Part shown: in pieces, positions 16,368 through 25,600 of the stretch
Numbering within the stretch: position 1 is the stretch's first letter
Layout: each line of letters begins with the position of its first letter
Assembly (NCBI RefSeq): GCF_029350975.1
Contig: NZ_JARKMR010000007.1
Coordinates: 1 to 64,000 of the forward strand
Reading direction: 5' to 3'
Source: Maribacter zhoushanensis
GTDB taxonomy: Bacteria > Bacteroidota > Bacteroidia > Flavobacteriales > Flavobacteriaceae
DNA: 64,000 nucleotides
Made by a program: the position numbers and the translations under genes
The notes under the pieces: generated by a model
Databases searched by the model: none
Seen by the model: the letters and a program-made list of their open reading frames with translations, nothing else
What the model was told of the DNA's origin: nothing

Positions 16368-17606
16368 CTAGCTATATATTTTCTTCGCTACTTTACCCAC
16401 GGTTAATCCTTGTAATAGCACTGATACTAAAACAACAACATAGGTTATATATAATATAATTTCTGCCGAAAGGTCTTCTGACAAACTTAATGCCAATGCT
16501 ATAGATATACCACCGCGTAAACCTCCCCAAGTTAATATAGCAACCGTTTTTATTGGTTTACTTTCTTCATGTTTTAGCAAGCTATACGGCAATAATACAG
16601 ATATAAAACGTGCTAAAAGCACTACCAATACAGACAAGAAGCCAAATGTAAGGTATAACGAATCAAACTTTAGAAGATGTATGGTAAGACCTATTAAAAC
16701 AAATAAAATAGCATTAAAAACTTCATCTAAAACTTCCCATATATTATTCAATATTTTTCGGGTCATTCCTTTATTTGATGCTATATTAATTTTATTACCA
16801 ATGACCATACCCGAAACTACCATAGCCAAAGGTCCGGATACATGCAATACAGAGGCTATTGCATAGCCTCCTATAACAATGGCTAAACTTATTAAAACCG
16901 CTAATTGCGGATTTTCATTGATTGATTTTATAACTCTATACCCTATAAATCCTAGAAGTAAACCATAGACAATTCCACCAACGGCTTCCATTAAAAATAG
17001 CTCTCCAATACTACTACTTAAAGATTCATTGCTATTTTCTTCTAAACGCGCTACAATTAACAAACCAGAAAATACTACAACACCGATACCGTCATTAAAT
17101 AAAGACTCGCCTTCTATTTTTACTCCCAAACTTTTCTGAATATTTGCCTTTTTTAAAATTGACATTACCGCTATAGGGTCAGTTGGCGAAATTAATGCTC
17201 CAAAAAGCAAAGCATGTATTAACGGCAATTCTATACTTAAAGATTGTGCTAGAAAATAGGTTAAAAAACCAACTATAGCAGTAGAAATAAGTACACCTAG
17301 GGTTGCAAACAAAAGAATAGATTTTCGCTCTTTTTTTAAATCATCTATGTTAACATGTAAGGATCCTGCAAAAAGTAAGAAACTCAGCATACCATCCATT
17401 AATAGGCTTCTGAAATCTGTATTGATTACGACATCACAGAAGTAAAGATAAAATGCCGGGAATATGTTTTGGGTCATTGTAACCAGCATGACCATTGTTA
17501 ATGCTAAAATCATTAACCCAATGGTTGATGGTAACTTTAACCACTTATAGTTAACATAACTAAAAAACGCGGCAATTAAGAATATGATACTAAATGATTG
17601 AAACAT
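16368..17606 (-). CDS. CPA1-family cation:proton antiporter
   Basis: A 412-residue inner-membrane protein with about 12 hydrophobic segments. Diagnostic stretches are GALISPTDPIAVMSIL, where the Asp of the TDP motif is the expected ion-binding residue, and GESLFNDGIGVVVF with the ND pair typical of NhaP/NHE-type exchangers; WGGLRGGISIALALSL lies near the C-terminus. It lacks the cytosolic nucleotide-binding (TrkA) tail seen in longer CPA1/CPA2 proteins. It would exchange Na+ or K+ for protons. The start lies 11 bp after the Rieske-TPP gene stop codon, so it is very probably co-transcribed with it, suggesting that the upstream redox enzymes affect pH or ion balance, or that the link is merely positional. 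Confidence 0.9.
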   Translation of the reverse strand: MFQSFSIIFLIAAFFSYVNYKWLKLPSTIGLMILALTMVMLVTMTQNIFPAFYLYFCDVVINTDFRSLLMDGMLSFLLFAGSLHVNIDDLKKERKSILLFATLGVLISTAIVGFLTYFLAQSLSIELPLIHALLFGALISPTDPIAVMSILKKANIQKSLGVKIEGESLFNDGIGVVVFSGLLIVARLEENSNESLSSSIGELFLMEAVGGIVYGLLLGFIGYRVIKSINENPQLAVLISLAIVIGGYAIASVLHVSGPLAMVVSGMVIGNKINIASNKGMTRKILNNIWEVLDEVFNAILFVLIGLTIHLLKFDSLYLTFGFLSVLVVLLARFISVLLPYSLLKHEESKPIKTVAILTWGGLRGGISIALALSLSEDLSAEIILYITYVVVLVSVLLQGLTVGKVAKKIYS

Positions 17607-17617
17607 GTTTTCTTAAT

Positions 17618-19567
17618 TTAAATCAAACTAGCATCAGTGATTATATCCAGTAATGCAGGTCCATCGTGTGCTTTTAGTTTTTCTAAAGCAGGTATTAGTT
17701 CTTCTATTTTGGTAACTCTAATACCAAGTGCCCCACAATTCTCTGCATATTTTGAAAAATTTGCATTGTGTAATGATGTTTTCCAAACATCTAATTCAGC
17801 CGCTTTTTGCTCTTTTGAAATTTTACCGATTTCAGAATTATTTAAAAGCACATGCTTAATGTTCATGTTGTATTTTACCAAAGTCATCATTTCTCCTAAA
17901 TACTGACCAAAACCACCATCACCTGAGACCGACCAAATGGGTCTTTCATTACCTTGAGCAGCCCAAGCACCCATTGCTGCCGGTAATGCAAAACCAATAG
18001 AACCCAAATAACCAGACATTAATACAGATTGATTTTTTGGTTCAAAATAACGACCAAAAGAATACGTATTATTACCCACATCTACAGCAATAACCGCATT
18101 ATCCGGCACTACTTTATTCATAGCATCAAACACCGCTATTGAACTTAAACCTACAGCACTTTTATCTTTTAATCGGCTAGCTTTTTCTTCTTGCCATATC
18201 TCCCATAGTTTTGCAATTTCTGGGCGTCTATCTACCGTATTAATTTTTCCTTCCGTTTGTTCTTCAATAATTGTCAACGTTTCTGAAATCTCTCCCCATA
18301 AGGCAGCATCAACTTTATGAAATTTACTTAATGCAGCTGGGTCATAATCGACTTGTATAATTGGTTTTTTAGGTGTGATACCTGTATGATTAGAAAACGA
18401 TGCGCCAAATACAATGAGTAAATCGCTCTCGTTCATGAACCAAGAAGCTATGGGTGTTCCACTTCTACCAAGTACTCCACAACCTAATTCATGATGGTCA
18501 GAAATTTGTCCTTTTCCTTTAAAGGTGGTAATTACCGGACAGTTTAATTTTTCTGCAAACACTATTATAGCATCCATTTGAAAACGAGCACCGTGCCCTA
18601 CAATGATTGCAGGTCGTTCTGAATTTGTAATCATACCCACCGCTTTTGCTACCATTTGTCTTGGCGGAGAAATATTAAAAGGTGTAATTCTATTTTCTGG
18701 AGTTTGTGCCTTTTCGCTATCGGGCTTTGGCATAAAAGCTACCTCATCAGGAAAAGTAATATGAGATACATCTCTATTTATCAAGGCACTTTTAATTGCC
18801 AAACTCATTAACTCACTATGCTTAGAATTTTGTTGCACACTATGGTTAAAATTGGCTACTGTTTGAAATGCACCCACTAAATCTACCTCTTGAAATGCAC
18901 CTGTTCCCAATACTTGTGTATTTACTTGTCCTGATAATGCCAGCATTGGTGAGCGGTCTACTTTAGCATCCCACATGCCCGTAAACATATTCGTAGAACC
19001 AGGTCCTGCAATACCAAAGCATACTGCGGGTTTACCCATAAGTTTACCATAAGCTGATGCCGCAAAAGCCGCAGCACCTTCATGACGAATTCCATAAAAC
19101 TTGAAATTTCCTTTTTCTTCTTGACGCATCATCGCATCTGCAACCGCTAAATTTGAATGCCCTACCATTCCAAATCCAGTATCAACGCCCCAATTAACCA
19201 TGGTCTCTATCATGACATCTGAGATTGTTTCTGCGTGCTTCTCCTCCTCTTCTATTCCTACAAAAATTTCATCGCCTTCTTCCTTTGTTGGAAAAGTTTC
19301 TATACCATCATCATAACCACCTGGCGGTACACCTGTACAAGGGTCAAAATCCCAACCGTGCCATGGACAACGTAATAATCCATTTTCAATAGAACCTTCC
19401 CCTAAAGGACCGCCTTGATGCGGACACTTATTATCCAGAGCAGAAAATTTGCCTTTAAAATGTGTTAGGCAAATACCTTTATGAGCAGCAGTTACAGTCA
19501 TTACACGACCTTCTGCCAATCTCTTTTTATTATCTAACACTTTATGCCAAACTACTTTTTTTTCCAT
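17618..19567 (-). CDS. Rieske ferredoxin domain fused to a TPP-dependent acetolactate synthase/pyruvate oxidase-like enzyme
   Basis: A 649-residue cytosolic two-domain protein. Residues 1-105 form a Rieske [2Fe-2S] domain with C48-x-H50 (CPHQGG) and C67-x2-H70 (CPWHGWDFDP). Residues 110-649 form a complete ThDP enzyme: the activating Glu in IRHEGAAAFAAS (about 160), GPGSTNMFTGMWDA, a central domain, and the ThDP/Mg2+ motif VSGDGGFGQ (about 545) ending in LLNNSEIG. It resembles pyruvate oxidase and acetolactate synthase large subunits, but the substrate is unknown; 2-oxoacid decarboxylation with electrons passed to or from the Rieske centre is my inference. No signal peptide. It sits between YjeF_N and antiporter genes with gaps of 20 and 11 bp, in the same array as a second Rieske fusion. 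Confidence 0.9.
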   Translation of the reverse strand: MEKKVVWHKVLDNKKRLAEGRVMTVTAAHKGICLTHFKGKFSALDNKCPHQGGPLGEGSIENGLLRCPWHGWDFDPCTGVPPGGYDDGIETFPTKEEGDEIFVGIEEEEKHAETISDVMIETMVNWGVDTGFGMVGHSNLAVADAMMRQEEKGNFKFYGIRHEGAAAFAASAYGKLMGKPAVCFGIAGPGSTNMFTGMWDAKVDRSPMLALSGQVNTQVLGTGAFQEVDLVGAFQTVANFNHSVQQNSKHSELMSLAIKSALINRDVSHITFPDEVAFMPKPDSEKAQTPENRITPFNISPPRQMVAKAVGMITNSERPAIIVGHGARFQMDAIIVFAEKLNCPVITTFKGKGQISDHHELGCGVLGRSGTPIASWFMNESDLLIVFGASFSNHTGITPKKPIIQVDYDPAALSKFHKVDAALWGEISETLTIIEEQTEGKINTVDRRPEIAKLWEIWQEEKASRLKDKSAVGLSSIAVFDAMNKVVPDNAVIAVDVGNNTYSFGRYFEPKNQSVLMSGYLGSIGFALPAAMGAWAAQGNERPIWSVSGDGGFGQYLGEMMTLVKYNMNIKHVLLNNSEIGKISKEQKAAELDVWKTSLHNANFSKYAENCGALGIRVTKIEELIPALEKLKAHDGPALLDIITDASLI

Positions 19568-19587
19568 GGGTGGGATTTTTTATCTGG

Positions 19588-20244
19588 TTACTTAATTTTT
19601 ACTAATTGGTGTTCTTTAAAATCGGGCATCGTGATATTAAAATGCTCATAAACCGATTTCGGAATTCCTAAATCAGCCATAAACACTTCAACTACACTTG
19701 GTAATTTTTCTAAAAGAATTTTAGGAGCTGCCAAGGTCATTACTTGGTTTGCCCTAAATCCTAACAATTCACCATCTTTAGAAATACCAACGGGAATATC
19801 TAATGAAATCTTAAATGCCGATGATACATTTGCCAATGCAATACTTTTTACAAATGCATCTGAAAGAGGCAATCTTTGAGAGAACCCTAAATAGGCATCT
19901 ACCCAAATATCTGTAGTTTCAGGGATACCTTCTTTTGCACCAAATAGTAATGCTCTTTCTAATTGAGCTTTTGGAAGGTCTTTGGTTATTGGAACCACCA
20001 AGTCTAAATTCACATTAAATCCCCAAGCAGCCAGTCTACGTGCAGCGACTAAACCGCCACCACCGTTATTTCCGTTGCCAACTCCAATAGTAATTGCAGA
20101 GGTCTCAGTTGCCTTTTTTGCGATTAATCTTGCTAGCTGAAGCCCTGCATTTTCCATCATCAATTCTATGGAGAGGTTATATTTTTCAACCGCCCAATAA
20201 TCCATCTCCTTAAAGGCTTCTAACGAAAGACTAGTTACCTGCAT
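19588..20244 (-). CDS. Stand-alone YjeF_N-domain protein, diverged NAD(P)H-hydrate epimerase-like
   Basis: A 218-residue single-domain protein of the YjeF_N family, whose classic member is the NAD(P)HX epimerase NnrE. The signature MENAGLQLARLI and GNGNNGGGGLVAARRLAAWG is clear, but the usual NNGGDG has become NNGGGG, and the usual DALFGTG segment reads VDAYLGFSQ. So the fold is secure and the epimerase activity is doubtful. No kinase/dehydratase domain is attached; a separate NnrD ends at the right edge of the window. The start overlaps the preceding gene's stop region by 14 bp, indicating translational coupling with the DUF5996-like protein. It may act on a nicotinamide-type or other ligand made or used by the Rieske enzymes (inference). 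Confidence 0.8.
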   Translation of the reverse strand: MQVTSLSLEAFKEMDYWAVEKYNLSIELMMENAGLQLARLIAKKATETSAITIGVGNGNNGGGGLVAARRLAAWGFNVNLDLVVPITKDLPKAQLERALLFGAKEGIPETTDIWVDAYLGFSQRLPLSDAFVKSIALANVSSAFKISLDIPVGISKDGELLGFRANQVMTLAAPKILLEKLPSVVEVFMADLGIPKSVYEHFNITMPDFKEHQLVKIK

Positions 20245-20980
20245 AACTAATTTTATAGGTATTGATAGCTTCTGTAAAAAACTGTATAGCTTGTTCTTCG
20301 GTAATTATAATAGCTGGTAAAACTGCTCCTTTAAATCCTTCATTTTTCCATTCACCTAATGAAAGTGAACTAAACTTAGAAGTATCTAAACCATTATGAC
20401 CTTTGTATCCACTGATATAAAAATAATGTTCATTAATCATCGAATCTGGTACGGCTAAACCTAAACCAATAGATAAATCATCTGAAATGATAACATAAGC
20501 GCCAGAATCAAAATGATGGGGCCAAATACGAATGTCTGATGCCAAACCATTTACGGCAAGCGTTTTTTCTAAACCAGTCTGCGTTAACGTTCTTAAATCA
20601 GCAAGCCCTTTTAATTGAGCTTTATCTAATTTAAAAGTAAAGGAATCATCAATAGAATATGGTAGGTCATAGTGAAAACTATAACTATATGTCTTACCTA
20701 AAAAAGCATTAGCAGAATTTGTTAACCACTCCAATACCTCTTGATGGGTTTTACCATCTAAAGTAAAAGAAGCATTGTTTTTAGTAGAATTCCACTCTAA
20801 AGAAAAGGTATTATAATTTAAGGCAAGTACATCTGCTTCTGTTGACAACGGGTGAGTTTCTAAGCGCTGCTTATCAATTGACCAACCAAGATTTGTATGG
20901 CTATCATCTGCCTTTTTCTCTACAAAACTTATACCTGCTGCAGCTAAATATTGTGCCGCTAAATGCATCATTTTATCCAT
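20231..20980 (-). CDS. DUF5996-like protein of unknown function
   Basis: A 249-residue soluble protein without signal peptide. The second half carries IRIWPHHFDSGAYV, then NEHYFYISGY and a WKNEGFKGAVLP segment; this WPHHFD / P-x-FY / W...GAVLP order is what I remember of DUF5996 proteins, so I assign it there with moderate confidence. The paired histidines and Asp suggest a metal or substrate site, but no activity is known to me. It begins 11 bp after the Rieske-GltS stop codon and overlaps the YjeF_N gene by 14 bp, so it belongs to the same transcription unit and probably the same pathway. Confidence 0.7.
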   Translation of the reverse strand: MDKMMHLAAQYLAAAGISFVEKKADDSHTNLGWSIDKQRLETHPLSTEADVLALNYNTFSLEWNSTKNNASFTLDGKTHQEVLEWLTNSANAFLGKTYSYSFHYDLPYSIDDSFTFKLDKAQLKGLADLRTLTQTGLEKTLAVNGLASDIRIWPHHFDSGAYVIISDDLSIGLGLAVPDSMINEHYFYISGYKGHNGLDTSKFSSLSLGEWKNEGFKGAVLPAIIITEEQAIQFFTEAINTYKISYAGN

Positions 20981-20991
20981 CTTTATATTTT

Positions 20992-22605
20992 TTAAGCGTT
21001 AACACCGCCATAATTAATTCCTGTTAAACGATGCATATCATGATTAAAAGTAGATAGGTCATCAAAACTAAATTTTGAGATATCATCATGACCACAAGCT
21101 CTCGCTATAACCTTAATTAGGTTGTTTGTAGCATCAAAATAGTTATGCAATTGTTTTGCCGAAGATTCTATTATCAACCTACTTCGCAAAGATTCTTTTT
21201 GTGTTGCAATACCTACCGGGCAGTTGTTACTACCGCATGCACGCATACCCAAACAACCAATTGCCTGTAAAGCTGAGTTAGATACTGCAATGGCATCTGC
21301 ACCCAACATAAGCGCTTTTCCAAAATCTTCAGCAATTCGTAAACCTCCTGTAATTACTAAAGTTACGTCTGTAGCGCCTACTTTATCTAAATATTTTCTT
21401 GCCCTTGCCAAAGCAGGAATTGTAGGTACGTTAATGTTGTCTCTTAATATAGTAGGTGCAGAACCTGTTCCCCCACCTCTACCATCTAAGATGATATAAT
21501 CCACACCCACGTCTAAGGCAAACTGAATGTCTTTTTCTATATGACTGGCTGCTATTTTAAACCCGATAGGAATACCTCCTGTACGTTCTCTTACCTCAGC
21601 GGCAAAAGATTTAAAATCATCTACACCATGAAAATCTGGAAAAGTGGCTGGTGAAATTGCTGTCTCACCTTCTTTTAGACCTCTTACCTCAGCAATTTCT
21701 TTACTGACTTTAGAACCTGGTAAATGTCCGCCAGTTCCTGTTTTTGCACCTTGTCCTCCCTTAAAATGAAAGGCTTGGACTTTGTCTAGCTTATCCCACG
21801 AAAATCCGAATTTTGCCGAAGCCAGTTCATAAAAATACTTGCTGTTGTTTTCTTGCTCATGTGGTAACATACCGCCTTCTCCTGAGCAAATACCTGTACC
21901 TGCCAACTGCGCTCCTTTAGATAAAGCTATTTTAGCTTCACGAGAAAGCGCCCCAAAACTCATATCACTCACAAAAAGGGGAATATCTAAATGTAAAGGC
22001 TTTTTTGCCTTTGGTCCAATAACGACCTTGGTTGCCACTTCATCTTCATCTAATAAAGGTCTGCTTGCCAATTGCGCAGGTAGAAACTGTATATCACTCC
22101 ATTGGGGTAAGGTATTTCTATCTACCCCCATAGAAGCGGAAAAACCATGATGCCCCAAATTTTTAAGTCCGTTCGTGGCTAGTTCTTTTATATACCCCGT
22201 GTACGGTTCAGTTTCTTCTGGGTGTGTATCTGCATAAGCACCCAAATAAGCATCTCTGTTAAAAGGTTGCGGACTATCTACTAAATAGGCATCTATCTCT
22301 TCTTTATCTACAAAAAGGTCATCACCATCTATTTTAGTAGTAAACTTATGCAAAACCTCAGCATTATTATATTCTGACACCCCGGTATCTACTCTATAAT
22401 CCCATCCATGAACACCACAAATTAAGTTATGACCATCTACATGACCGTCTGACATTAAGGCTCCTCTGTGCAGACATCTACCGTAAAGCACTGAAATATC
22501 TTTATCGAATTTTACGATTACTAAATCTAAACCATTAACTAATGCGTGTTCTGGTTTTTTATTTTCTAAGCTACTTACTTGAGCTATAACAACTGGTTTT
22601 TTCAT
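20992..22605 (-). CDS. Rieske domain fused to a glutamate-synthase-like FMN domain
   Basis: A 537-residue cytosolic protein. Residues 1-105 are a Rieske domain with C44-x-H46 (CLHRGAL) and C63-x2-H66 (CGVHGWDY). The rest is the FMN-binding barrel of glutamate synthase large subunit, with FVSDMSFGALS, GTGICSGEGGMLP, FKGGQGAKTGTGG, DGRGGGTGSAP and the [3Fe-4S] cysteines C451, C457 and C462 (CLGMRACGSNNC). It lacks the glutaminase domain and the C-terminal GXGXG helix of true GltB, so it cannot use glutamine alone and may not make glutamate. I infer an electron path from Rieske to 3Fe-4S to FMN. It starts 16 bp after the outer-membrane fusion gene and leads the metabolic part of the array. Confidence 0.92.
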   Translation of the reverse strand: MKKPVVIAQVSSLENKKPEHALVNGLDLVIVKFDKDISVLYGRCLHRGALMSDGHVDGHNLICGVHGWDYRVDTGVSEYNNAEVLHKFTTKIDGDDLFVDKEEIDAYLVDSPQPFNRDAYLGAYADTHPEETEPYTGYIKELATNGLKNLGHHGFSASMGVDRNTLPQWSDIQFLPAQLASRPLLDEDEVATKVVIGPKAKKPLHLDIPLFVSDMSFGALSREAKIALSKGAQLAGTGICSGEGGMLPHEQENNSKYFYELASAKFGFSWDKLDKVQAFHFKGGQGAKTGTGGHLPGSKVSKEIAEVRGLKEGETAISPATFPDFHGVDDFKSFAAEVRERTGGIPIGFKIAASHIEKDIQFALDVGVDYIILDGRGGGTGSAPTILRDNINVPTIPALARARKYLDKVGATDVTLVITGGLRIAEDFGKALMLGADAIAVSNSALQAIGCLGMRACGSNNCPVGIATQKESLRSRLIIESSAKQLHNYFDATNNLIKVIARACGHDDISKFSFDDLSTFNHDMHRLTGINYGGVNA

Positions 22606-22621
22606 GGATGCTATTTTTTAT

Positions 22622-25600
22622 TTAAAATGAAAAGCCTAAAGTGAAGACAACTCGCCCACCATCTACGCTATTGAAATATCCTAAGTTTGCAGTGAATGCC
22701 TCAGCTCCTATTAACCATGCCGATGCACCTACCGAATTATGCCATTTATTAGATGTATCATCTTCTAACCAAACCCTACCGTAATCGAAACTACCTGTAA
22801 CACCAAATCTAAAAGGAACAAGACTGGTTCTTAATCCTCCTAAAGGGAACCTTAAATCTGTATTCTGATAAAAAGATTGTTTCCCCGTAAATCTTTCATT
22901 TCTAAATCCCCTTAAGCTACCGATACCACCAATAGTTGCTGCATGATAGAACTCAAAATCATCACCGATCAATGCTTCCCCAGCAATCTTTGTCGCAAAA
23001 ACTATACTTCCGCTTTTGGTTAATTTATGATCTATAATCAATTGTGGTTGTATGTATGCAAAGCTATTATCTGCCTCTGTATTATCTATATTCGTTTTAT
23101 AACCTATAGTCAAACCTGCATCTAACCCTAAAGTTGGGAAAGCGGCACTGTTTTTATTCTTGAAATTATAAGCGGTTTCTACACCTGCATAAGTTTGCCT
23201 ATCAAAAATTGTATTCGTCTGTGGTAATTGGGCAAGAAAACGACCTTCTGTATTATCTACCTCAAAAGATTCTATTAAAGGTTTAAAATAGAAAGAACCT
23301 CCGTTAATACCTTCCCATTGCAATGAAACCGCTGCTTTAAATTTACTAATTCTAATTCTATTAAAATCTAGGTCTACCTCATCAGCATCATAAAGCGTTT
23401 CATTACCAAAGCCAAAGAAATTTTCTGAAAAACTGGGGCTTGTGTACAGACCTTCTAGACCAAAATTCCAGTTATGAAATATATTTGAGAATTCACCTGA
23501 ATACGATAGATCAAAACCTGATGTACTAGTATAATATGCAGCATTAATACTATGCTTATATGTAAACGGATTACGCTGTAAACTATATGAAGTATGATTG
23601 CTAATCAATCCTAATTTTACTCCGTCATCTGGGTTAAATGCTATTATAGGTAGTAATTGATTGAAATTATACTTTACTTTTTTATGATCATAATTATTTA
23701 ATTTATAATCATTTACCAACCATTTTTTAGATCTTTTATTTACAACGGTATTCTCTTTATCCTTATAATCGTATAATTTTACTTTTCGAATATTCTTAAA
23801 ATCATAGGTATCATTTTTCTTACCACCAACTATTTTAATTTTTATAGGATGGTCTCCTTCTCCTTCTACCGTAAACGTGTCTTTTCCATCTAATCCAAAT
23901 AGCCAAATTTCTTTAGTGATATCATTGGAAAATGTATGATTTAAAAGACCTAAATCCTTACGATCTATTTTCACCGTAGTTTTACCATCAGGTAATCTAG
24001 TTATAGTAAAATCATCTGCTTTCTGTGTTCCTGTAACTACTTGAAACTTGTTCAAATACAGATAATATGCTTTTGTTATTTTTTTAAGATTTTCTCTTCT
24101 ACCTTTTAATTTCTGCTTTATATCTTCAATACCCGGTCCTTTTATTTCATCAGGAATTGCCTCAAAAGCATTATCAATATCAGCATCTGTTAACTGATCT
24201 TGAATATAATTGGTTTGTTTCTCCCATTCCTCCCATCCAGAAGCATGAATAAAAGTTAAGTCTAAATGATACGGAGACGATGCAAACCATTTTACACTTC
24301 TAAGGTCTTCATCATAAGTTTGCATTTTACGTAACCCCGGTATAACCCTGGTAAGAAAACTGATTAAAGTACCATCGTATTTTGAAAATGCTTGGTCACG
24401 ATCCCTAGGTATAGGACTACAGTATTCCGTACCGTCTTCATTTTTGTAAAGTGCCCAACGCCATTGATCTTCATGCCTGTCCCAATCTCCCAAAAGCATA
24501 TCGAAAATTCGTGCACGTATATAGGAGGACTCATCTACTACAGATTTACCTGATCTGTTTATCTCCTGTAAAACATCTGCCGTACTTAATATTTTTAACG
24601 GTTTCCCAAAACTCTCTGCTTCTATTTGTGTATCGCCTACATGCTCTTCAATCATATATAATTCATCACCAAACTCATCATTATAAACACCTAACATTTC
24701 TTGTTTAGGTATGTAGTATAAAATAGGATTGGTATGGTTTACCCCAACCGCATTAGATAACCCACCTACAACAAAAGGAGTATACGGGTTTGAAGTGGTA
24801 TAAAAGTCCGCTAGAAATTTATCAACTGTTGTTCCATCTAGAACATCGCCAATATAAGTTTCTTGAAAAGCATTCGCTTGTAAAAACTTTATGGTACTCT
24901 TTTTCAAAGCACGCATAACATACTGCTTACCTTCATTATCTTCTAACCTAAGTGATTTTGATTGTTGACCTCCTCCTCGTTTTAAGGGCGTTAAACCTCC
25001 CATTAGCGTATCTAAGAGAACTACAGGTGCAGTAACTTCTTTACCATACAATTCTCTGTAATGTTCACCCCAAAGGGCTTTATAGAATCCGCTTTTGGTA
25101 GCAGCTTCTTTAGTATAAATAGCTGCTGATTTTGTAGCTCCTAGGTTCTTTTTAAAGTTATAAACTTCTAAACCTTCAGTTTCACTCTTTAGAACGGTCG
25201 TCTCAAAGACTTCATTGAAAGAACCATTTTCTAAAGCGTAATAATATGCCTTTACACCGCCACTAACTGTAATATCTAGACGAACATAACCTTTTTTAGC
25301 AATAGAAAAATCATCTGATGCGCCATCTTTAACTGCTTCAATTTTACCCGCTGCACCACTTATAATTTGAGGTACACTACCGTTTATATATTGTAAATTT
25401 TCACCTTGACCGGACAAGAAAATCACGTTATCTGCCCCTGTAGCCATGGTTTTCAATCTATTTCTAAGCGTTCTGTACTGTTTATTTTGAAACTCTTTAG
25501 TTGAAAAGCCGCCAACATTACTTAAAAATCCCTGCCTACTATTCGTCTTTATGGGGTGATATAATGCAACAAATACAATTTTACCTTGCGCCTTTTTAAT

